From NCBI GenBank assembly GCA_030248195.1, contig JASAND010000660.1, positions 1-64,000 of the forward strand: 64,000 nucleotides of DNA, read 5' to 3'. Of the stretch, positions 55,501-64,000 are shown piece after piece. This stretch comes from Trissonchulus latispiculum (lineage: Eukaryota; Nematoda; Enoplea; Enoplida; Ironidae). The notes beneath the pieces are model-generated. The model ran no database searches. It was not told the origin of the DNA and was given only the letters and a program-made list of their open reading frames with translations. The number at the start of each line of letters is the position of its first letter. Within the stretch, counting starts at the first letter, position 1. A program made the translations under genes and the position numbers.

Positions 55501-58500
55501 GTTAAAATTAACTCGTTTAACCCTTTCAAGAAAAGGATCGAGTTAATTTTAACTCTACTCTACCCTTTCTTGAAAAGGCCCTTTAGTTCTACAGGTGAAA
55601 TTAACACTTGCGTCTCTATGGCCAGAGTCGGGAGATCAAAGCCGAAACACTGTAGTTATGCGTTGATTGGGAAATAATAGGGAAATAGTAAAAAACGTCT
55701 GACCTGCACTCACCAGGGTAGTCTTATCAAGCCTATTAGTCCTATTAGTACTTAATTATAACACAAAGTTCTACTAGAGCAGAATGATTACTCACCTCAC
55801 TAGCTGCCCATTGATACCCAATTTGGTACTATACTTAGACAATTCAAAAACTCGTAATTTGCACACATAAAGAATTCAACAGTACAACAACCAGTGACAG
55901 AACTAACCTCCAAAAATTTTCCTGGTCGTTTATAGATGCCAAAAATTGCAAAGAGACAGCACAGCTGAGACAGCACATTCTTAACTGATGGATCCGTAAT
56001 TTCTTTTACAGACTTTTCGAAGTTCACCAACAGCCAATGATGAACATGTGCCTAAAACGCAAATTAAGCATAGAACGCTTCTCATAATTCTGAATAGTGC
56101 ACAACAGAATTTTATATAATATCTCACATTTACTCAAACTTTATTTGGAGATTCCCATTAACATAATAAAACGGTTGGACAACATGACAACATTATGCCC
56201 AGACACAAACCTTAGCCGCTCGAGTCCACTCATTGGAGGCCGTATTCCAGGCATCTTCAGGTGTGTAGCCCCGTTTCTCCAGCATTGAAACTAAGTCAAT
56301 GCAATGATAAACCATCCTAAAAAGTCCAACTAGCTATGGAAATTTATTTTCGCAGTTGAAAATAAATGTAAGCAAATCATTTTATCTGATATCGAGAGTT
56401 CAGAATTCGATACAGAATATTTACATATTAGTAAAAGCTAATATCATTATTATTGAAAGTGTATTTTCTGCGTATCCTCAGAACTACCGTATTATGCCAA
56501 ACAGTGGCCCACCCAATAAAACGCCCATGGGCGTTTTGTCGGGGGGTGGGCGCTTTTTTGGATTTCTCAATGCTCACTTTCGTGCCTTAGAAAACTAAAA
56601 GTTCGTTAATAAAGTTGCGTTTGATTCAGCTATTTCAAGGCTTAGAGTCAATCGTACGTTCTCTGGATAGACATGTAAGCAACTGACACTTCCCGAGCAT
56701 CTTGTCATCCTCAAAAATTTATCTAATTTATCGAAAATTGGCTAAGCAGCAATTATACGAATATTTCCAAAAAATAGCCCATGGGCGTTTTTTCGGGGGG
56801 TGGGCGCTTTTTTGGATTACAAAAATCAAATTCGAAATTGCTGATTCCGAAAAAACGCCCGTGGGCCACTGTTTGGCATAATACGGTAGTCCTCCCTCCA
56901 GAAATAGCGACCACACCTTCTGGCAGCATGCTCATATAAATCAATTAAGTCTTCCAGTCGGGCAGATTGATCCAAAGTAGACCGGCCACTTGTCCGTCTC
57001 ACTCTCAGGTAGGCAGGACACGCCGTTGAACCGTTTCCATTACCCGTACACACCTTGTTAAGATATCTAAAAACAGATCATGGAGGTTCACTTCTATGAG
57101 GAGCGTTATCACCGTGAGCTTTTACACAGCGAATAAGCAGTAGAATTACGAAGAAGCATACAAGTATGTGTTAGCACTGTATTATTTGTCGACACCGATC
57201 TAGCCTTGTGCTGCATTTGGGAAAGTCAAACTTCTATGATAGAGAAGGTACAAGTTTAATTGAAATTCCATTCCAGTTATATTCATTAAAGCCTTTCAAT
57301 GTCCATGATGTACCCACGGATAACAGCAGCGAACTAGATACAAAGGTAAGACACAGTTTCCTATTTATAGCTGGTTCCCTTGCAGATTTCCTAGCTAAAC
57401 AATGAAAGTAAGTTGCACACCATCAAGCACCCGAAAAAATTGAGCCTGGATAATAGACAGTCGCTGATATATTTGACTTAATACAGGCAATTTCCTGTCT
57501 ATTATCTATTCTCGCATTCCTACTCTGGAATACAGTACGCACATACCTAGCCACTTGTAACAACAGGACCGTATTGTCGCCTTCATATGTACAGGATGCT
57601 GTAACTGCAGCATACAGATCGGGTAGACCGCTGGACATAGAATAGCCGTGACCGCCACAGGCAAGACGAGCAATTTCAACCCCATGATTGCTTTCCCAGG
57701 TAACAAAGGCCTTGATACCGGACGCAATACTGTGCAGCTGGAAATAAAATGACACAAAATAATCATGAAAAACAAAACTGACCGTCTGTGGTAATGCAAA
57801 TTTTAGACTGATTGAAATTTGAATTACTGCTAAAAAAACGATTTTTTCATTGAAACTGGCTAACTAAAGCAGGTCAGAGTTTTAAAAGACAATTCTCACT
57901 TGATTGATAGGTTTCCTTTGAGTGACCTAATGCCAAAAAACCAATTCCAAGAGTCAAAATAGCTAAATTGACCTACTACTTCAATGCAATTAAAATCTTG
58001 GACGTTACCGAAATCGGTGAATTGCAGACGTTACCTCTGCTAATTCGGACACGTCCCCTTCTCGCACGTCTGCGCTAATCTTGAAGTAGATGTCCCGCAT
58101 ACGCTGACCCGCAAAATAAAAGCAATATGCCGATGCAATATATGGGAATAGTTTGTACATCTGTGTGTCATAATCAAGAATCTTCGTTTCACCTGTTCTG
58201 AAACAGCATATTTATTTGTTTATTATTTATTGTTTTTTAACAACTAAACATCAAATTAGTTAATTCAACAAGAAGCCTTACTGTAACACGAAAATATGCC
58301 TACACAATGCATCTAGATTGCAAACAATCCTCTTTCAGCAACTGAAAATTACATGCACTTTATGAGATTACCCTGGTTTAAGCTCTCCTTGTCTTCTGAT
58401 ACAACTATATCTAGTGGCGATAGTTACTCCTTTGGCCAGCATAAGGGCTAAATAATGTATCATTACAGAGCGGACGTAGAGCATCCCAGCATAGCCGACT

Positions 58501-61500
58501 TTGGTGTGCGGAGGATGCAAGTATGTACCATCTTTTTCAACCTGTAATAAAAAGACATCAATTTGAAGTATTGCCAAGCACAAACAAAATACCACGCAGC
58601 CTTCTCAGTAAGTAAATAATATAAAATTAAATATTAAGTCACATCACGGCACACTACGCTGGAGGTTGAGATCAGTTCTCATAGAGTATTCTTGTTTAAG
58701 TTTAAGTTTATTTAAGTTTAAGCAAGCCCACACAGCGCACACAAACATTTTGGAGAAATTTCCAGGACTGAATAACTCATTCCGACTCTAAAACTAAAAA
58801 ATTGGATTCTACTGTCTACTTCAATGAAAACCAACTGGTTAGTTTGGCTGATTGATACAGAGAAATAAAATTAACGGAATTACTCTGGAATGACGCATAA
58901 GCATATGATCACGAGGAATGCGACAATGATCGAACCGTTAAAAATCCGTTATCACCCGAAACAAAACCCATCTTCGGACCAATATCCCCGATTGTAATGC
59001 CTAGAAAACGTTACAACATCAACAAACGTTTATGACGGAGTGAACTTGGAAACAGGGTGGTGTCGGATCTGACCTTACCCATCGCAGACCCTGGAAACTT
59101 TTTTCTGACGACCTCAGGCAAATAAGCCTGCTTCCCATACACTCACCGCGCAAGACTGGTATTAACATTTGGTGAAAAGATATAACGATCTTAGCAGTAA
59201 AGATTTTCTTTCCTGCAAACCACATATTTTCCAAGGTTTAGCCCACTGCTGCAAAGAACTTGTTTTGGTGTATGCAGTGCGAAATATTCCTTGAGATTCC
59301 CTCTTTTAAACGGTAAAGTAAAATCAAAGTTAGCTAATCTAGTAGTTTACAATATGGAATTAAATGTGAATTCAAATTTAGAGCAGTGTTGATAGTTACT
59401 AGGTACAAATCGTTTGGGTGTGGGCTACGCCATAGCTGAATATTGTCAAGGCGGCTGAGATCAATTGGTTCTTGTTGTGCTGAGTTGACGTTTTGTATTT
59501 CGAGTAATTTTGTAGTTTCGACAATTTGAAGATGAATATTCGTTTTGTAGTAAAAGCGAATCGTGTTCTAATTTTTGATTAATTTATATTTCTATTAGAT
59601 AGGCACGAAGGAGGAGAATAGACATACATTACCGAATTGTAGGACCTGCAGAATAGTCAAGCCACGTTTACTTAGCACAACATCGGCAACGTATATTTCT
59701 TACAGCAGCTTTCATTTAGAAGTTTACCTCATTTACGTTCTTAGCAAACCATAGCTACAACACAGAATCGTGAGAAAAATCACAAAGAAATTAAAATTAG
59801 CTGTACAAATATAGGTGCCATAAAATTAGCGAGTTGTGCCGTTGACAAACCTGGTAGCGGCTGATGAGTGGTCAAATCTCGAGTCTGTACAATAAACAAA
59901 TGGGTTCCATAACATTTCCCCAATGTCCACAGCTGAGCCTGAACCAAGGCAAAGTTGGTAGATTTTCCCACTAAAAAATACAGAACTTGTTAAAAAGCTC
60001 ATTAGAGATTAAAGAAAAACAGAATCAAAAATCAAAAACCACAAGATACGACTAGCCGGAAAACACATTTTATCAAGCAAAAAACTACAAGCAGGCAATG
60101 CTAAAATTTGTTTGTTTTGATATCCAAATTCTACTAAATTAGTTTGAAATGAATGATATAAGTAACTAACGATTTCCTGGCCACCATTTTGTGGAAGTAA
60201 TAGTCGGACTGTTCAGTACAAACTCTTCACTTCTGGGGTCATAGGTTGCCGTAGTCTCCAACCTTTGCACATTAGTTCCTAAACAGTAAGAAACAGGAAG
60301 ACATCACAAACGAAAGAAAAGTGCACAGCAACAACACAAGCTAAATAGAGATAAACACGTAAATGTAGCAAATTTGAAGGTAATTACATTTTGAAGGCAA
60401 TTTGAATTAATTTCCAGGTAAAACGAGTTTTTCAAAGCCCCAAATTTACGAAAGAAAATCATCACCTGAAAAGGAGCATTATTCCAGTTGTATGTAAAAA
60501 CACTTTACCATTCGGTTGAAGCTTGAAAAAAACAACAACTTCCTTTCTGATAAACATAAAGTGAGTCTAGTTATTGCATTTTTTCTTACCATGTCCCAGC
60601 TCTGTTTGAGCATAGGTACAGTTTATGGCATGTGACATGGCAAGAGGAAGCCACTTCTCAATCTGTTCATCGGTGCCCTGACTCTGAAGAGTTGGAATGA
60701 ACATCACATACTGAAGATCAAAGGGAGACACGTCGTTTTGCAGCACTGTTCTGCAACAAAAACCAATACAATAAATAAAGGCTGAAAACAAAAAGAAAGA
60801 AAGAGAAATTACAAGTAGATACAACAACTGTAAATCCTGAATAAACAGCATAAGTAGAAATCAGGTAACATGAAAGCATAAACCCCAATCAAAAACCAAT
60901 TTTTTGTTCTGAAGCAAAATCAATTTCATTTTTCAATCCACTGGAAGTCACCTTTTGATTAGATCCAGTATCTGGAGATCGTTTCCGACGTCTTCCTCAA
61001 ATCGGTGCCTATTGCGAATCAGAGCCACCGTTTTTCGCATGACATTTTCAAATCGCTCTTCCCTGGTCATGAAGTAGAGATTGCAGGGATCTTGAAATTC
61101 CGGAACAGTATCAATAATTCTATCTGCAAACAGAAATAATATATAATTTTTACATGGTTTATGTAAGCAATTTATGCTTACAAGCTTACAACCCTAAATA
61201 TAGCTGACATGAAAATAACAGGTTACACATAATACATAATACAGAACATACAGTGACATCTAGAGCTAAGACAGAATAAGACAGATAAATAGCTACTATC
61301 CAGGCAATCTACGTAGTGCATTCTGATAGATAGTACTTAGCTCAAAAAACAAAACATGGATATTTTGCGAGTTCAAAAAAGCGACCTCATAATACTACAT
61401 ATCTCTGTTAGGAGTCAATACGATTTTTAAGAGGCCAACTAGAAGCCAATGTTGTCAAGTTATAATGCTACAACCCTGCTTGATGAAACGTCAGTGACTT

Positions 61501-61747
61501 GACTTTATCGACCTCGCGACAGCTCACCGGCTGGCGGTTTAAAGTGAGACATGTATACTCGATACGTTAAAATAACATCAGATTTTTAAGAGACACTAGA
61601 TATAATGTACACATAATGGCTAATGCACGTACTTATTTTTTCAACTAACTCCAATCGTTCTTTCCCACCATAGAGTACCTCAGACAGAGCTCGAACATTA
61701 AACTGCACTCCATCACGCTCGGACTGTAGGTCAGGATTAACACTCAT
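52524..61747 (-). CDS. ACOX1: Peroxisomal acyl-CoA oxidase (ACOX1-like), 14 coding exons
   Basis: Oxidises acyl-CoA to trans-2-enoyl-CoA with FAD and makes H2O2, the first step of peroxisomal beta-oxidation. Exons on the minus strand: 61633-61747, 60952-61123, 60590-60750, 60171-60278, 59851-59970, 58884-59000, 58372-58541, 58035-58197, 57547-57737, 56917-57066, 56211-56316, 55908-56051, 53163-53369, 52524-52598. All introns are GT..AG and phases agree once one base in exon 6 is ignored, giving 665 residues (human ACOX1 has 660). Seen: [10 protein letters not shown] (about 141-150, FAD-binding region), [39 protein letters not shown] (about 402), CTYEGDNTV with the expected catalytic Glu near 427, [25 protein letters not shown], and the C-terminal ARL, a PTS1 signal. 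Start: first ATG with [12 protein letters not shown], as in the family. Confidence 0.95.
53443..54330. repeat. Diverged TTAA-family fragments in an ACOX intron
   Basis: GATTCCTTTTAGGCACATATTG at about 53451 and GGAATCACCAACTTTGAAC at about 54012 are diverged starts of the GGTGGTGATTCC element from its two opposite ends, both pointing right, so this is not a simple intact copy. The frame 53391-53678 lies here and is not a gene. Confidence 0.5.
53756..54006. mobile_element. Foldback of GAGTTAAAATTAACTC palindromes, unit A
   Basis: Starts AGGGTCTTTTCAAGAAAGGG and ends with the inverted AGGTAGGTAGAGTAGAG/CTTTCTTAAAAGCC form. The interior is a string of AGAGTTAAAATTAACTCT words, each nearly its own reverse complement, around a GTTAAC/CCTGCAGGGTTAA centre. 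No coding. Confidence 0.7.
55260..55577. mobile_element. GAGTTAAAATTAACTC palindrome array, unit B
   Basis: The same building blocks as unit A in at least two tandem sub-units (centres near 55330 and 55490), ending ACTCTACCCTTTCTTGAAAAGGCCCTTTAG. The outer ends of units A and B are inverted repeats of each other, so they may be solo copies or the two ends of one 1.8 kb element; TTA beside both outer ends would fit a 3-bp Harbinger-type duplication. Confidence 0.6.
56483..56890. mobile_element. TA-flanked MITE next to ACOX exon 10
   Basis: ACTACCGTATTATGCCAAAC at 56483 faces GTTTGGCATAATACGGTAGT ending at 56890; the inverted ends extend 28 bases to GTGGCCCAC. TA next to CCGTATT on both sides would suit a Tc1/mariner-type duplication. 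Inside, GCCCATGGGCGTTTTxTCGG and GGGGTGGGCGCTTTTTTGG occur twice in the same direction (about 56523 and 56777). The right end is 26 bases from the exon 10 splice donor. Confidence 0.75.
58884..59000 (-). pseudogene. ACOX exon 6 with one extra base
   Basis: The exon reads [20 protein letters not shown] in the frame entering from exon 5 and [17 protein letters not shown] in the +1 frame. Removing one of the two C at 58935-58936 (plus strand) restores a family-typical sequence and makes the exon end in phase 0, exactly what exon 7 needs. As given, the frame stops within the exon. Confidence 0.88.
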
Positions 61748-62147
61748 GATTTAATTTGTTTATAAATAAAATAACCTGAAAGCATTAAAATTACAAATAT
61801 ATACTTAAAGCATATCCAGTATTCACTATTTTGGGAACAACCTTAACTCAGTAGTATAGTTACAAATATTTAAAAACAAATGACCAAATAATAAACATAC
61901 AAGCGAACACTGTATGGGCTGGTCAGGCCCACTCTCCAGCCATAACTAACCCAAACAAGAGGTAAGCACAATCGTCGTCGCAAAGCTGGGGCAAAGAAAC
62001 ATGGCCGAGAAACAGAAAATGGTTTATTACTATAAACCATTTCCGATTGCGAAGTTTCTTGATTTTGACACAAGAAATCAGACTAAAATTTTAGATTTTT
62101 GTGTGTAGAATTTTTATCGCGAATTCTAAGCGACTGATGGGTACACA
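61748..62147. other. 5' flank of ACOX
   Basis: Upstream region of the acyl-CoA oxidase. A short GC-richer patch lies at about 61915-62010, near AGGCCC and AAACATGG words. No TATA box or other promoter motif can be assigned with confidence, and a non-coding first exon cannot be ruled out. Confidence 0.4.
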
Positions 62148-62150
62148 AAT

Positions 62151-62667
62151 GAGTACTTATGTTTATGGGGGGGGGTTACTGGGGTCCAATTTGTGGGGGG
62201 GTCAGCCGTTATCCCCTTGTGGTCTCCAGCCTTATAACTAAGAGTGTCTGGGCTTTTTCTAGGAGAAAAAAGTGGTGGTGGGGAAGTGGGGGGAGAACTC
62301 AAAAGTGGGGGATCCAAAGTGGTCTAAAATTGGCAAAACTGCAGTAAAAATAGCCTGTTATATACATACACTTCTATAACTATGCTTAAAAGTGGTCAAA
62401 AATTGAGTTTGAGTACCAAAATAGACGATTTTTGACCAAAAAATTCCGGCAAAGCCGAAAACTTTTTGACCAAAAATCAGTAACATTTGGCATTTTCTGG
62501 GCACCTTATAGTGAATCGGGTGGGAAGCCCAAAAAAGTGGGGGTGGGGCTGAGTGGGGGGGGGTCGAGAGGGGGGAACCCAAAAGGTGGGGGGCGCCCCC
62601 GCGCCCCCCACCCCACTAAAAAAGACCTGAGTGTAGCGCTTGCCACGTTCTTAGTTATTAAGTACTC
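62151..62667. mobile_element. TIR element (GAGTACTTA ends) with a MITE inside
   Basis: GAGTACTTATGTTTATGGGG at the left, and ..GCGCTTGCCACGTTCTTAGTTATTAAGTACTC at the right. GTCAGCCGTTATCC and the end layout match the element at 49561-50004. The core is filled by the MITE at 62248-62629. Confidence 0.65.
62248..62629. mobile_element. MITE, CTGGGCTT family, with AGTGT TSD
   Basis: CTGGGCTTTTTCTAG at 62248 and CTAAAAAAGACCTG ending at 62629; the 5-bp duplication AGTGT is at 62243-62247 and 62630-62634. It has the family hairpin (TTCCGGCAAAGCCGAAAAC at about 62445) and poly-G sequence. This is a diverged copy that confirms the 5-bp duplication of the left-arm copy. Confidence 0.8.
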
Positions 62668-62679
62668 TCGCTACCATTA

Positions 62680-64000
62680 ATATTAATTCTCCAGTAAATT
62701 GCATAACAAGTTATGGCTTATAGGGGTCGCTGCCACAACCCCTACGTATGATACGAAATTTTTTTCCAAGTTACACGCTTCATCAAAATTTTTAGGACAA
62801 GCCCCTGCATGACCCAGCCCTCTGAAACTAATCACGCATAATTACATATTTTCAAAAATAAAGTAAAACAACAATCTTTGCACCATTGAATCACACATGC
62901 TCCAGACTACTATGTAGTGGTAGCTTTATCAGTTGGCATGAACTTTCAAAGTGCAAAGGTACCGACAAGAGATTCTTATCTTTGAGTGCATACGAAGTTT
63001 GGACAAACCAAAAACTGGCTGAACACGTGAGCACCAAATAGGCCGCACTATCTGGAATGCACAACCAATCTGTTAACGAATGTAAAGACAGATATGAACC
63101 GAAGCCGTTATTTATTACCAAATTAAAAGTTTTCAAAAATTTAACTTTTGAATAAATCCAGAAAATACATACATATACCTACGTATTATAGTATCCATTC
63201 AAACCATCATAAGAAACAAGGAAGCACAGGAGCTTGGCGCACTGACCGCGGTCCAAATTCAAAAAACCGCACGGTCAATTTTGGCAATTATATATTTATC
63301 AAAATTTTAGTTCTGAAAGCCAAAAATATAATAAATAGATTCATGGCGCTAGTTTCCTATTTTGAAAAATCAACAATAATGACCAACAATTTCAATAAAA
63401 TTTTGAAATTTTCAATTTGACGTTTTTACAAATTCCGGCTTCGGAGCCGGTGCCTCTCTGTAAAACTATTCCACCCGATACTTACCGCGATTCAAAATTG
63501 CAAAAAATTTTAATCCATGTCGCCAAAAATTCACGAAATTCAGACAACTTCCAAGCCCAGGCTGGTGCTGATTCTATACAGGCCCCAAAGAATGTCAAGT
63601 AAATAGACCAATTTTTCTTTTAATTCTACTAGACTAATTGTAAGTGATTATGGTGGACACCTATCTACTTCAGAAAAGTAGAAAATTATGTACTACGTGG
63701 AACCTTCGCTGGAATTAAAGTATGGTGAGGTGACTAATTGACGGGTTGGCTAAGTTTTTCCCAACATTTTACTACAATATGGCTAATTTTATTACTAAGA
63801 TTCCGAAAAATGTTGTGGTTCGGCGCTGTTGCTGACAACGCTTTATTTCCGAATGCTGCAAATTCCTAAAAGCTCGTGGAATCAAAAGCAAATGGGTCGA
63901 GAAACATACTTAACTTGAAAATGTTCAATTTGTAGGAAATTCGCCAACCTCAAAAATACAATGGACATTCAAACATCCATGCAACAGCATAAATAAGAAA
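62680..64000. other. No feature recognised
   Basis: AT-rich sequence. The only notable words are the ATAGGGGTCGC..CAACCCCTACG hairpin relative at about 62720 and a small CCGGCTTCGGAGCCGG hairpin at about 63435. The 90-codon frame at 63148-63420 and others have no similarity I can name. Confidence 0.5.

Noticed and set aside
57208..57405. A 65-codon plus-strand frame inside an ACOX intron, ending near a GTAAGA donor-like word
   Set aside because: No similarity recognised and no good partner exon; treated as chance.
1..64000. tRNA or rRNA genes
   Set aside because: No sequence with a convincing cloverleaf A/B box pair or rRNA core was recognised on reading; a covariance-model scan would settle it.

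Overview
The window is nuclear DNA of a eukaryote, most likely an invertebrate metazoan or a close relative. Two host genes have many GT..AG introns with AATAAA signals, and the rest is dense with Penelope-like elements, non-LTR retrotransposons, hAT-type and TTAA-flanked DNA transposons. I cannot name the species. About 62-65 % of the bases are A/T, but this is broken by a very unusual number of poly-G/poly-C tracts inside dispersed repeats.

Layout. Positions 158-32904 form one giant inverted repeat: a left arm (158-15353), a right arm (17550-32904) and a 2.2 kb spacer of poly-G/C repeat units. Every element of the left arm recurs in reverse order and orientation in the right arm. The elements are a 5-bp-TSD MITE, poly-G units, a GCGGGAAAAAACCCA element with a TTAA transposon inside it, a foldback, a transposon with 21-bp tandem motifs at both ends, a tandem Penelope-like element (GIY-YIG end, GC-rich junction, start of a second copy), a non-LTR retrotransposon split by a 1 kb foldback, and a TTAA element nested in another TTAA element. 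The arms differ by substitutions, frameshifts, an 88-bp-period duplication found only on the right and a deletion found only on the left. The right arm ends exactly at a pure GA tract (32905-33120).

To the right lie a third, diverged GCGGG element that still carries the empty TTAA site (33501-33504), a truncated Penelope-like element (about 34.0-35.7 kb) followed by a compact pseudoknot-capable sequence (35789-35849), and a broken non-LTR retrotransposon on the minus strand (36.3-39.8 kb) interrupted by a MITE.

Host genes. RPL13 (ribosomal protein eL13) is on the plus strand, about 41.2-46.3 kb, with introns full of hAT-type elements. Its last two exons are clean, but the exon before them changes reading frame several times. 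A peroxisomal acyl-CoA oxidase (ACOX1-like) is on the minus strand, 52524-61747, in 14 coding exons that predict 665 residues ending in the peroxisomal signal ARL; one extra base breaks the frame in exon 6. The two genes are unrelated in function. ACOX runs toward RPL13 (convergent), and the 6 kb between them is transposon sequence. Nothing recognisable as a gene lies right of 61747.
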